DNA of 64,000 nt from Clostridia bacterium (GTDB lineage Bacteria > Bacillota > Clostridia > Lachnospirales > Anaerotignaceae): NCBI GenBank assembly GCA_022651385.1, contig JALCQR010000008.1:97860-161859 (forward strand), given 5' to 3'. The notes beneath the pieces are model-generated. The model was given only the letters and a program-made list of their open reading frames with translations. It was not told the origin of the DNA and ran no database searches. The position numbers and the translations under genes were made by a program. This document shows, in pieces, positions 17,447-26,254 of this stretch (position 1 is the stretch's first letter; the number at the start of each line of letters is the position of its first letter).

Positions 17447-18538
17447 TTACTTTCTTATTAATCTTTCAATTTCTTTGCTCGGCTCAAGTGTGAAGTCTTC
17501 CATCATACTTTTTTTATAAAGGTTATATATCCTTTGCGCATTTGAGAAAAGATTTTGTTTTTTATAGAGCTGTATTAAAGTGCTAACTATTTCCTCATTA
17601 CTCTTATTCTTTTCAAAATATTTTAATAGTATTTCTTCGGCTTCTTTTAATTCATTATCCCTTATAAATTTTTTAGACAGGCCTAATGCTGCAAACTCAA
17701 GAAGTCTATTATACTTAATTCGTTCCAATTCAATCCATGAATAATAATAACCATTCAAATATTCACCTGTCATACATTCAATCAGTTTTTTTGTATTATT
17801 TATGTCAAGATTATCAATTTTTTCTCTAAGTGCATCAAACTGCTCAATGTCAAATATTACGTCCCCCAATGTCAATTTATACTTACTGTCAATGCTTACA
17901 TGCTTTCGTTCAATTCCATAACTTTTAAGATTCTTTCTAATATAGTAAATTCCGTTATATAATTGTTTCACAGATTTTGACGGATCATCATCCGGCCATA
18001 ATTGATCCAGAAGTTCGTACTTTGAAATGCTTCTGCTGCGGTTTTGAACAAGATATAAAAATAGTTCCTTAGTTTTTTCTGCTCTCCACTTAATACAGTC
18101 ATGATCTTCCCAAAACATTTGAAATCCGCCGAAAAAACGAATATGTAATTGCTTTTCATTTATTTTGTATTTAATATTTTTTCGTGCCAAAATCCTTTTG
18201 ATGCTTTTTTCCAAGCGTTCATCAGAAACAGGTTTCAGTAAATAATCCAAAGCATTTATTTCAAATGCCTCAATTGCGTATTGATTATATGCCGTCACAA
18301 ATACAATATCCAAATCACTATAAGCTTCAAGAATTGCAGATGCGGCATCAATACCGCGAAGCTGAGGCATTTCAATATCTAAAAAAACAACATCCGGCTT
18401 AATGACTCCGATTTCTTTAATTGCCTGAATCGGGTTTGTATACATTCCTGCAATTTGAATTATTTCATATTTTTTCAGCATATGCTCCAAACCCTTTAAT
18501 GCAAGTCTTTCATCATCAATCAATACTGCTTTTAACAT
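17447..18538 (-). CDS. Response regulator with wHTH and BTAD output (SARP-like)
   Basis: 363 residues: a receiver at 1-120 (DDE 8-10, phospho-acceptor Asp54 in VVFLDIEMP, VFVTAY, YLLKPV), an OmpR-type winged helix at about 130-222 (FGGFQMFW, ISKYELLDQLWPDD) and a bacterial transcriptional activator (BTAD, TPR-like) domain at about 225-360. This receiver-wHTH-BTAD architecture occurs in Firmicutes next to large sensor kinases. It overlaps the kinase gene by 7 nt. Likely targets are the receiver/SLH genes, whose promoter has heptamers with the SARP period. Confidence 0.88.
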   Translation of the reverse strand: MLKAVLIDDERLALKGLEHMLKKYEIIQIAGMYTNPIQAIKEIGVIKPDVVFLDIEMPQLRGIDAASAILEAYSDLDIVFVTAYNQYAIEAFEINALDYLLKPVSDERLEKSIKRILARKNIKYKINEKQLHIRFFGGFQMFWEDHDCIKWRAEKTKELFLYLVQNRSRSISKYELLDQLWPDDDPSKSVKQLYNGIYYIRKNLKSYGIERKHVSIDSKYKLTLGDVIFDIEQFDALREKIDNLDINNTKKLIECMTGEYLNGYYYSWIELERIKYNRLLEFAALGLSKKFIRDNELKEAEEILLKYFEKNKSNEEIVSTLIQLYKKQNLFSNAQRIYNLYKKSMMEDFTLEPSKEIERLIRK

Positions 18539-21500
18539 AAGCCTTCTCCTTTAAATATAGGTATACTCCATGAAACACTTGTTCCGATATTCCGCTCGCT
18601 TTTAATTATTAAACCTTTTCCATAAAGTTTTTTCAGTCTGGAATCAATATTTTTAAGTCCTACACTTGTTTTGTTTTGAACATATTTGTCAATTTCAGTT
18701 TTATTTAAGTCCATTCCAACACCGTTGTCTTTAATATTAAATAAAGCTTCATCGCCTTCTACTTTTATTGATACAGTTACTTTTCCGCCTTCGATCTTAG
18801 GTAAAACTCCATGAATAATTGCATTTTCTACAATTGGCTGCAAAATAAGTATCGGAACTTGAATATCCAATTTGTCTGTTAAGTCAAGCTCAATTTCAAG
18901 TCTTTCTTCAAACCTTGCACGTTCAATTTTCAAATATGCTTTAAGAAGTTCCAATTCATCTTTTAAAGAAGTGGTTTGGCTTGCATCCTTAAAATCAAAG
19001 CTCATGCGAAGATACTGGCTAAAACTTATCATAAGCGATACAGCTTTTTCTACATCATATCGTGCAATAGTAATAAAAGTGTTAATTGCATTAAACAGAA
19101 AATGAGGTTTAATTTGTGCCCGTAAAAACGAAAGCTCAGAAGCTCTCATTTTTTCAACCGATAATTTCATTTGAATTAATGTCCGCACTCTTGCAAGAAA
19201 TTCGTCTGCATCAAAAGGCTTTGCCAAATAATCGTTAGCTCCCGATTTTAGACCTTGTACAATATCTTTTGTTGCTGTTTTAGCTGTAAGCATAAGAACC
19301 GGCAATTCCGATATAGAGTAATTTTTTCTTATGCTTTCGCAAATTTCATATCCTGATAAACCCGGAAGCATTACATCCAAAATTATAAGGTCACTGTTTT
19401 TATTTTTATTAAATTCTGAATAAAAATCATCAACACTGTCAAAAGCAAGAATACTATAATCATTTGCCTTCAAAATTCCTATCATGGAAATCAAATTGAC
19501 TTGATTGTCATCAACAATAGCAACCGTCGGTCCTTTTCCCAAATAAGCATAAGGAAATTGAAAAACATCTTTGTATTCATCATTAACTTGTACCGTAATT
19601 TCATCCGGCTGTTCCGTTTCTTTTATATCTTCGCCTTTATAAATCGGAATAGTAAAGCTAACGCTTGTTCCTTCTCCTTCTTTTGATTTCATATTAATTT
19701 GTCCGCCCTGTGCTTCCACAAGTTTTTTGGTTATAGCAAGGCCAAGCCCTGTGCCGTTTAAATTACTGTACTGATTTGACTCAACCTGAAAATACGGTTC
19801 AAAAATAACGCTGAGTTTATCTTCAGAAATGCCTTTCCCTGTATCAACAATAATTATTTTTACAAACTCGCCTTGAGACAGTGCTTTTACTTTTATGTAT
19901 CCTTTTTCTGTATTTTTTATGGCATTTCCTATTAAATTATAAAAAATTTGTATTAATCTGTTTTTATCCGCCAAAATATTTGGAATATCCTTAGGGATAT
20001 CAGTAATTAATTGAACGTTTTCATTTGAATTTACACGTTTTAATTCATTAACAATCCGTATTACAATTTTATTTGTTGGCATTCCCTCTAAATTCAAAGC
20101 AATATTTGAATTCTTTAACTTTGAATAATCCAAAATTTCATTTACAATTGAAGATAAACGTTTTCCGCTGTTAATAACTATGTATAAGCTTTCCCGCTGA
20201 TATTTTGAAAAACGTTTTTCTGTATCTCTATATAGTCCTTCACAAATATTTATTATGGCATTTAAGGGTGTTCTCAGTTCATGTGCCGTATTTGCTAAAA
20301 ACTCATCCTTGAGTACGTCAAGCTGTTCTAATTTTAATTTGGCAGAACTTAATTCATCATAAGCCTTGTAGTTCTTAATAGCTAATATAAGTGACTGAAT
20401 AATTAAAAATATCATTATGCCGATTGGTGACAATTCTCCTAAGTCAGATTTAATTATATTATCCTGAAACAGAGTATCATACAAAGCACTCAGTATAACT
20501 ATTAATAATCCTAAAAAAAACAATGTTTTTTCAATTTCATAATGCTTAAAATTTTTGATAATAAATGAAACAGCATAAAATCCAATTAAAAAAGTTGAAC
20601 ACTGATATAATAAAGTTAAATGTGTAAAAACAGGAATAGGGAGCACTAAAATCAATGCTGCTAAAAACAAAGAAAACTTTAATACATATTTTTTGAATTT
20701 AATTATATTAAGCCCTTTAAATACGTTATCTACAAATAATACGCCTAAAAATGGCAATAATGCCACTGTAATATAATCTAATTTTACAATCCCATAATAA
20801 CCAACTTGCGGAAATAAATAGTTAATTGAATAGTCACCATAAATCATTACCCTTATAGCTGCGCAAAGAGAAAAAAACACTAATATAAGATTGCTTTTCT
20901 CATTTCTCCTTAAAATAAACATGAGCATATGATAAACCGCAAACATTAGAAAAGAACCTATAAGCATTAAATCTTTAATTTGAATTATTTGATCAAAGTT
21001 TAAAATGCTTTTTGAAGTTCCGAAATATAACTGATACCACATTCCGCCTCTTGCATAAGAATAATTTGCTACTTGTACAATGATATCAAATTCTTTACTT
21101 TTCGGCTTAAATGTTACGACATTAGGTTGATACCCCGGTTCAAATCCATTTTTGTCTTTGCTTATTTTCCCGTTGGAGCTTAAAAGTGTATCATCAACAT
21201 ACAAATTATATGCCGTAGATACGGTAGGCATCCTGATTGCCAATTCGCTGTCAGTATCTGCATAAACATGCAAACGATAAGTTCCGTATCCAAATCCTGA
21301 CAGATGCTTACTGTTAATAGTATATTTATTCCATACTTTGGGTACTTGAGCAAAAATACAGTTTTGCTGCAACCCATTTATAAAATCATCATGTGTCAGA
21401 AATTGTTTCCAATAAAATTCCCACTCACCTGATAAAGATACAACTTCATCATCTTTTAACATTCTATTGTCAAAACTCAAAACCCCTTTATTTATAACAA

Positions 21501-21618
21501 CATCCTCACTGCTAAAATCTACATAAACTTTTAAAAAAAACGAAAAAATCACTGCAATACAAACAATAACCATTACTAATAATGTTGTTTTCTTTTTATT
21601 ATCACCAGTTATACCCAT
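18532..21618 (-). CDS. Hybrid sensor kinase with two kinase modules (7TMR-DISM, HisKA, REC, LytS-type)
   Basis: 1028 residues. A membrane anchor (11-30) and an extracellular jelly-roll domain (about 50-200, 7TMR-DISM ectodomain type, with LSGEWEFYW and YGTYRLHVYA) precede seven membrane helices (about 212-415). The first kinase has HisKA with His446 (ANTAHELRTPLNA) and an ATPase (NLIGNAIKNT, GTGLGLAI). The receiver follows (DD 703-704, Asp748, Lys800). The second, LytS-type kinase has His839 (QIKPHFLFNA) and its own ATPase (PIVENAIIHG, DNGVGM). The ectodomain type commonly binds carbohydrates. The partner regulator follows with a 7-nt overlap. A strong promoter lies 200 nt upstream. Confidence 0.92.
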   Translation of the reverse strand: MGITGDNKKKTTLLVMVIVCIAVIFSFFLKVYVDFSSEDVVINKGVLSFDNRMLKDDEVVSLSGEWEFYWKQFLTHDDFINGLQQNCIFAQVPKVWNKYTINSKHLSGFGYGTYRLHVYADTDSELAIRMPTVSTAYNLYVDDTLLSSNGKISKDKNGFEPGYQPNVVTFKPKSKEFDIIVQVANYSYARGGMWYQLYFGTSKSILNFDQIIQIKDLMLIGSFLMFAVYHMLMFILRRNEKSNLILVFFSLCAAIRVMIYGDYSINYLFPQVGYYGIVKLDYITVALLPFLGVLFVDNVFKGLNIIKFKKYVLKFSLFLAALILVLPIPVFTHLTLLYQCSTFLIGFYAVSFIIKNFKHYEIEKTLFFLGLLIVILSALYDTLFQDNIIKSDLGELSPIGIMIFLIIQSLILAIKNYKAYDELSSAKLKLEQLDVLKDEFLANTAHELRTPLNAIINICEGLYRDTEKRFSKYQRESLYIVINSGKRLSSIVNEILDYSKLKNSNIALNLEGMPTNKIVIRIVNELKRVNSNENVQLITDIPKDIPNILADKNRLIQIFYNLIGNAIKNTEKGYIKVKALSQGEFVKIIIVDTGKGISEDKLSVIFEPYFQVESNQYSNLNGTGLGLAITKKLVEAQGGQINMKSKEGEGTSVSFTIPIYKGEDIKETEQPDEITVQVNDEYKDVFQFPYAYLGKGPTVAIVDDNQVNLISMIGILKANDYSILAFDSVDDFYSEFNKNKNSDLIILDVMLPGLSGYEICESIRKNYSISELPVLMLTAKTATKDIVQGLKSGANDYLAKPFDADEFLARVRTLIQMKLSVEKMRASELSFLRAQIKPHFLFNAINTFITIARYDVEKAVSLMISFSQYLRMSFDFKDASQTTSLKDELELLKAYLKIERARFEERLEIELDLTDKLDIQVPILILQPIVENAIIHGVLPKIEGGKVTVSIKVEGDEALFNIKDNGVGMDLNKTEIDKYVQNKTSVGLKNIDSRLKKLYGKGLIIKSERNIGTSVSWSIPIFKGEGLC

Positions 21619-22107
21619 CTATTAATCCCCTTATATTACACTTAAAAATAGTGACAGTATAAACATCATTTAAAATGATAACTATCCGAAAGAAAAAGTT
21701 CATTAATACAGAAATATAGGTTTTTTTAGTTTGTTTTTTTGAAAATATAATGATTGATTGGAGAAGTCCAATAAAAAGATTGTACATAAAAAGAACTGTA
21801 CCTATTATTAAAATTAATATACCGCGGAAACTATGATATGTCAATGTTTGGCAGCTCTTGTTGCTGACAGAAGAAACAAGCTGAAATATGCATAATATAC
21901 ACGCTTTGGAAGAACACAGAAAAAGAATTCCAATACAAAAAAATATTAATCATATACTTAAAAAACTAATAGATGAGTTACAATTGAAGTTATGTTGGTT
22001 TATATCAAATCTTAGACAAGCAATCCCATTCTTTTGAAATCGTTAATTTTGGCTTTTTTTTAAAAAAATACTCTTTTCCCCACATATGTAATAAGGCACT
22101 TATCACA
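21619..22107. other. Leader and intergenic region upstream of the sensor kinase
   Basis: It holds the promoter above and an AT-rich leader. An 80-codon frame (21602-21844, minus) begins inside the promoter's -35 box and has no ribosome site, so it is not accepted. No RNA gene is recognised between 21850 and 22107. Confidence 0.5.
21816..21844 (-). promoter_or_regulatory. Strong sigma-A promoter for the kinase/regulator operon
   Basis: TTGACA (21844-21839), a 17-bp spacer and TATATT (21821-21816) on the minus strand. Transcription would start near 21809, leaving a leader of about 190 nt before the kinase ATG. Confidence 0.8.
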
Positions 22108-22746
22108 CTATCTATAAATTTCGCGTTCGTCAAAAAGAGGTTTTTTATATTTTTCGCACACTTTCTTTATTTGTTCCAAAATAATATCAGTATCAATTTT
22201 ATTACTATAACTTATAGTTAATGCTCCTCTAAGAATATCCATAATAAAATGCATGTCACAAGGCACCTTCGTTATAATGTTGCCAATATCATTAAACGAA
22301 GTAATATCTCTATTTATTTCTTTAAATAAATAGCACACCGCTTCATCAATACAATTTTCATCTATAATGCTTAGCCATTTTGAATCGGCAAATATCCCGT
22401 CTTTAACAGCATATATCGTTTTATTACTGTTACCTATATATAAATTTTCAAATAAATTCTTTAAATCGTCATAGTATTTTAATAAATCCATATTGTTTTC
22501 GCACATGTTGGTTATTTCGTTTATAGTTTTGAAGCCTTGGGACAAAAATTTCATTATTTCCACAAATATATTTTCAACCTCTGCATTACAAGCCAATTCG
22601 TGTCGTTCAAATACAGCAATTGTGTTTACTGTTTTTTCAGAATTGTACATCTGTGAATATAAATCACAAAACGGAGTATCAATTAAAGAAAACTCAATAC
22701 CAGGCTTCTCAAAACTTTTTTTAGTGCCAAAAAAATTAAAAAACAT
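22108..22746 (-). CDS. Uncharacterised protein
   Basis: About 212 residues starting at the third of three in-frame ATGs (22746), which has GGGGA 7 nt upstream. The protein is mostly helical and acidic, without signal peptide, membrane segment or known motif; scattered cysteines (DTPFCDLY, HELACNAE, VPCDMH) do not form a metal-binding pattern. The N-terminal KKSFEKPGIEFSLIDTPFCD is followed by two helical halves. It is a single-gene transcript on the minus strand between the ferredoxin and the kinase promoter. I do not recognise a family. Confidence 0.6.
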   Translation of the reverse strand: MFFNFFGTKKSFEKPGIEFSLIDTPFCDLYSQMYNSEKTVNTIAVFERHELACNAEVENIFVEIMKFLSQGFKTINEITNMCENNMDLLKYYDDLKNLFENLYIGNSNKTIYAVKDGIFADSKWLSIIDENCIDEAVCYLFKEINRDITSFNDIGNIITKVPCDMHFIMDILRGALTISYSNKIDTDIILEQIKKVCEKYKKPLFDEREIYR

Positions 22747-22957
22747 ACTCATTCCCCGCATTTTGGCTTATCATAATATAACCCATTTAGCAAATTCTTT
22801 CCCGCCAAAAGCTCTACACATCCTAAAACATTTTCAATATAATAATATTTTTTTATTGTTTATATTATAACATATTTCTCCAATCTTCAAATTCCCATAA
22901 TCCTGAAAACATATTTGTTATATAAACATTTTTATCATATACTGGCAGACAAAAATA

Positions 22958-22988
22958 ATTGCCTCATCAGATAAAAAGATGAGGCAAT
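22958..22988. terminator. Terminator of the ferredoxin gene
   Basis: ATTGCCTCATC (22958-22968) pairs perfectly with GATGAGGCAAT (22978-22988). T-rich flanks on both strands make it potentially bidirectional. Confidence 0.85.
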
Positions 22989-23004
22989 ATTTTTATACTT
23001 AATA

Positions 23005-23196
23005 TTACTGTTCTATAGTTATAACAGAAACCGGACAACTTTTTTGTGCTTCAGTTGCTTTAGTTTCATCTTTTGAAGGTATTGTGTCAACGTAAACCTC
23101 TGCTGCTCCGTCCTCCCCCATACGAAATACATCCGGACATACAGAAACGCAAAGCCCACATGAAATACATCCGCTTTTATCAATTTTTGCAATCAT
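23005..23196 (-). CDS. Small [4Fe-4S] ferredoxin
   Basis: 63 residues with a single cluster motif near the N terminus (GCISCGLCVSVCPDVF) and a distal Cys-Pro (SCPVSVI). It is the compact, acidic single-cluster ferredoxin common in Clostridia, a soluble low-potential electron carrier. GGAGG lies 8 nt before the ATG. It is monocistronic with its own terminator. A decayed partial copy of this gene lies at 30807-30884. Confidence 0.92.
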   Translation of the reverse strand: MIAKIDKSGCISCGLCVSVCPDVFRMGEDGAAEVYVDTIPSKDETKATEAQKSCPVSVITIEQ

Positions 23197-23901
23197 ATTT
23201 ATTTCCTCCTATATTAGGCATAAACAATTTTTAATGCCGTCGTTTTAAATATTTTTACAACATTTGGCGATAAATATACGGTATAGTTAGTTAAATATGT
23301 ATTTTTTTCTTCTTAATTCTTTGTTGTCTTTTAACTAAGTAATTTATTAATAACAAATAGATATTACTATAATATTTATATTACTGCAAAACAAAAACGT
23401 AACGCTCATATTGAAGATGAAAACTTAATCTTAAAAAAAAGCCATTTCAATGACTGTATTTCTTCATCATGTCATGAAATGTTAAATTTGATATTAATTA
23501 ATCACTATATTAAACAATACTTGTATTAATTTAATTTTGCTGTTAACATTTTTTATAATGGTTATATATGTAAATTACTAAAACCGACAATAGCGGTGAA
23601 ACTTTTTGCAAAACCCCTTCTTAAAACCTTATAAAATAGATTTGTTTAATTTATAAAAAATATACAACAAAAATATATATATTTATAATTATTTGAATAT
23701 AATTTAAGCAAAAGATGAATTTAATAAAAAATTATTAATATTTTTAATAAATGTATTTTTGACTTTTTATACAAAATCATTGTATTAATATTAACAAAAT
23801 TATCATAACTGTTAAAATAATATCTATATATTAAAATAATTCATAAAAATATGTGAGGTATTTTTGTTTAAATGATACATATACAAATAATTTTAAGATG
23901 A
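23197..23901. other. Long AT-rich intergenic region
   Basis: About 700 bp without a convincing gene. An imperfect hairpin at about 23440-23487 (GCCATTTCAATGAC with GTCATGAAATG) followed by a T-run on the minus strand could be an orphan terminator. The right end leads into the catabolic operon promoter. Confidence 0.5.
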
Positions 23902-23944
23902 TATAATAAAAACATAGACTAACATCCTACGTTATACGTATGGT
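23902..23944 (+). promoter_or_regulatory. Promoter and candidate GntR operator of the catabolic operon
   Basis: TATAAT at 23902-23907; no clear -35. A palindrome TACGT-TAT-ACGTA (core 23928-23940, extended 23924-23944 with two mismatched pairs) lies just after the expected start site, the roadblock position for a repressor. A related sequence occurs inside the operon at 28743-28765. The FCD-type GntR gene of the operon is the obvious candidate to bind it. Confidence 0.6.
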
Positions 23945-23969
23945 GTAATAATTAAGGAGGAAATATTAA

Positions 23970-24641
23970 ATGAAAGTAGGTCTTATTTACACAAGCACCA
24001 CACCGGAACTGATTGAGCTGGTGGAAAGAGAAATTAAAAATGAACTTGGTGAAAATGTTGAAATGGTTTCGTGGAAGGACCCGTCTATTTTGCAGGAAGC
24101 AATAGATAACGGCTATGTTACCAAAACTGCTGCCGCAAGGCTTATTGCAATGTATACCGAAGCAATAAACGCAGGTTGTGATGCAATAATTAACCTTTGC
24201 TCATCAGTAGGCGAGGTTGCAGACGCAGCACAAAATATTGCAAAATACATAGGTGTTCCGATTGTTAGGGTTGATGAAGAAATGTGCAGAGATGCCGCAA
24301 GAAAAGGAACTAACATTGCTGTAATGGCAACACTTCAATCAACACTGGAACCAACAAAAAACACAATAAAAAGAGTTGCAAGAGAAATAGGTAAAAATGT
24401 TAATCTTGTTGATGTACTTGTTGACGGAGCATTTGGACTTTCTCAAGACGAATTTAAGAAAAGAATGCTTGAGGAAGCCGGAAAAGTTGCTGACAAAGTG
24501 GATGTAATACTTTTTGCACAAGGTTCTATGGCGTATTGTGAAGATGTTATTGCAAAAGCTTATAATAAAACTGTACTATCAAGTCCAAGATATGGTGCTA
24601 AAGCACTTAAAGCTGCACTTAAATTTAAAGGGTTAATATAA
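23970..24641 (+). CDS. Asp/Glu racemase-superfamily protein
   Basis: 223 residues, a normal length for the Asp/Glu/hydantoin racemase fold. The first catalytic-type cysteine lies in AIINLCSSVGEV; the second position, normally Cys, falls in VILFAQGSMAYCED, where AQGS replaces the usual C-T-x-x block. True two-base racemisation is therefore uncertain, and related proteins act as decarboxylases, isomerases or lyases. It is the first gene of the TRAP/GntR operon; AAGGAGG precedes the ATG. Its substrate is presumably the compound imported by the TRAP system or a derivative. Confidence 0.78.
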   Translation: MKVGLIYTSTTPELIELVEREIKNELGENVEMVSWKDPSILQEAIDNGYVTKTAAARLIAMYTEAINAGCDAIINLCSSVGEVADAAQNIAKYIGVPIVRVDEEMCRDAARKGTNIAVMATLQSTLEPTKNTIKRVAREIGKNVNLVDVLVDGAFGLSQDEFKKRMLEEAGKVADKVDVILFAQGSMAYCEDVIAKAYNKTVLSSPRYGAKALKAALKFKGLI

Positions 24642-24663
24642 AAAATAAGGGAGGGGTTTTGAT

Positions 24664-25695
24664 ATGATTAAAAATATTAAAAGAGCAGTTGCAGTTGCGG
24701 TTATGTCTACAATGGCGTTATCACTTACGGCCTGCGGCTCATCATCTGGAAATTCAGCAGGCAAATCGTCTGATAAACCAATTACAATAAGAATGAGTCA
24801 TACACAAGCACCAAACTCTGTAAGTGACAAAACAGCAAAAGAATTTAAGAAATTAGTTGAAGAAAAAAGCAACGGTAAGATTGACGTAGAAATCTATACT
24901 AATTGCGGCCTTTCAGGCGGAGATCTTACAAAAGCGGTTGAAATGGTTCAGACAGGTGATATAGATATACATTCCTGTGCTCCTGCCAATATTGCTAACT
25001 TCGATAAGAGATTTTTTGTTTTCTGGTTACCATATCTTTTTGATTCAACAGACGAGCTTATAGAAAAAACTTCAGAACCTGAAGTTCAGGAAGCAATTAA
25101 CAGCTGGCTTAGCCCTATGAACATAACGATGCTTGGAATTAACAATGCAGGTTCTCGTCAAATCTCTAACAACAAAAAAGAAATCAAAACTCCTGAAGAT
25201 CTTAAAGGTATGAATATACGTGTACCTGGTGCAAATATATTTATTGACCTTTACAAAGATTATTATGGTGCTAATCCAATTGCTATGGATTTCTCAGAAG
25301 TGTATACATCACTTCAGCAGGGAACAATTGACGGTCAGGAAAACCCTATAAGCGTATTTGAATCATCAAAACTTAATGAAGTTCAAAAATACGTTACTTT
25401 ATGGGACGCAGTAAGAGATACCACAATTTGGATTATAAACAAAGATAAACTTGAGAGTCTTAGCCCTGAAAATCAGACTATTATTAAGGACTCTGCAAAC
25501 GAAGCTCTTAAGTGGGGCAATGATTATTTGGCAAATAATGAAGAACAAATTATTAGTCAGCTTGAAGACAGCGGAACAGTATTCACAAGACTGACAGATG
25601 AACAAAAAGAAGCCTTTAAAACTGCATCAGAAGGACTTTACGATAAATATTCAGATGAAATCGGTCAGGATGTAATTGACCTTTTTAGAAAATAA
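24664..25695 (+). CDS. TRAP transporter solute-binding lipoprotein (DctP family)
   Basis: 343 residues with a lipoprotein signal ending LTACG (Cys22 or near) and a Ser/Gly linker. The DctP fold is recognised from IRMSHTQAPNSVSDKTAKEF, the loop with F-V-F-W-L-P-Y-L-F and the carboxylate-binding Arg in GMNIRVPG followed by YTSLQQGTIDGQENP. It captures a small organic acid outside the membrane for the two permeases that follow. GGGAGGGG lies before the ATG. Confidence 0.92.
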   Translation: MIKNIKRAVAVAVMSTMALSLTACGSSSGNSAGKSSDKPITIRMSHTQAPNSVSDKTAKEFKKLVEEKSNGKIDVEIYTNCGLSGGDLTKAVEMVQTGDIDIHSCAPANIANFDKRFFVFWLPYLFDSTDELIEKTSEPEVQEAINSWLSPMNITMLGINNAGSRQISNNKKEIKTPEDLKGMNIRVPGANIFIDLYKDYYGANPIAMDFSEVYTSLQQGTIDGQENPISVFESSKLNEVQKYVTLWDAVRDTTIWIINKDKLESLSPENQTIIKDSANEALKWGNDYLANNEEQIISQLEDSGTVFTRLTDEQKEAFKTASEGLYDKYSDEIGQDVIDLFRK

Positions 25696-25774
25696 AATTG
25701 CTTTTCAAAAGAAATATATGGTGTATGAAAAGTTGGATTTTTTCATGCCATTAAAAATTGAAAGGAAGAAAAAC

Positions 25775-26254
25775 ATGAATAAAAACAAGTCAAAAGCAGC
25801 TTATTTTTGGAATCATTTTGAAGATTATGTATGTTCAGTAGCTCTTATAATAATGACTATTGTTACATTTATCAATGTGTTTTCAAGAAAAATTCAAAGT
25901 TTAAATTTGGCTTTTACTCAGGAAATTGTAACAACGATGTTCGTTTGGGTTTGTTGCCTTGCGGCTTCTTCAGCTTTCAGAACAAATTCACATATGGGAT
26001 TTGCTTATCTTACAGGTAAACTTAACGGCAAGGCAAAGTTTGTGCATAAAATTTTAAGAGTTTTAATTATAATTTTCACATACTGTATCTGGATTATATA
26101 TGGCACAAAAATGGTTATAGGACAGTATCATACAGGCGTTCTTACAGCAGTTCTTCAAATGCCGGGATGGATAATCGGCATGGCAGTTCCTATTTCTGGG
26201 GTGCTTTCTATAATAAGATTATGTCAGTATGAATTTTCAAGGAGGGGCAAATAA
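25775..26254 (+). CDS. TRAP transporter small permease (DctQ family)
   Basis: 159 residues with four membrane helices; the family signature appears as ALIIMTIVTFINVFSRK and RTNSHMGFAYL. An upstream in-frame ATG at 25676 overlaps the binding-protein gene; the ATG at 25775 with AAAGGAAG is the natural start. Its TAA overlaps the ATG of the large permease (TAATG). Confidence 0.88.
   Translation: MNKNKSKAAYFWNHFEDYVCSVALIIMTIVTFINVFSRKIQSLNLAFTQEIVTTMFVWVCCLAASSAFRTNSHMGFAYLTGKLNGKAKFVHKILRVLIIIFTYCIWIIYGTKMVIGQYHTGVLTAVLQMPGWIIGMAVPISGVLSIIRLCQYEFSRRGK

Noticed and set aside
21602..21844. 80-codon hydrophobic frame upstream of the sensor kinase
   Set aside because: Its TTG start is the -35 box of a strong promoter and it has no ribosome site; it overlaps the kinase start.
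23440..23487. Hairpin in the long gap before the racemase-family gene
   Set aside because: Imperfect stem with an 18-nt loop and no gene on the strand it would terminate; not listed as a terminator.
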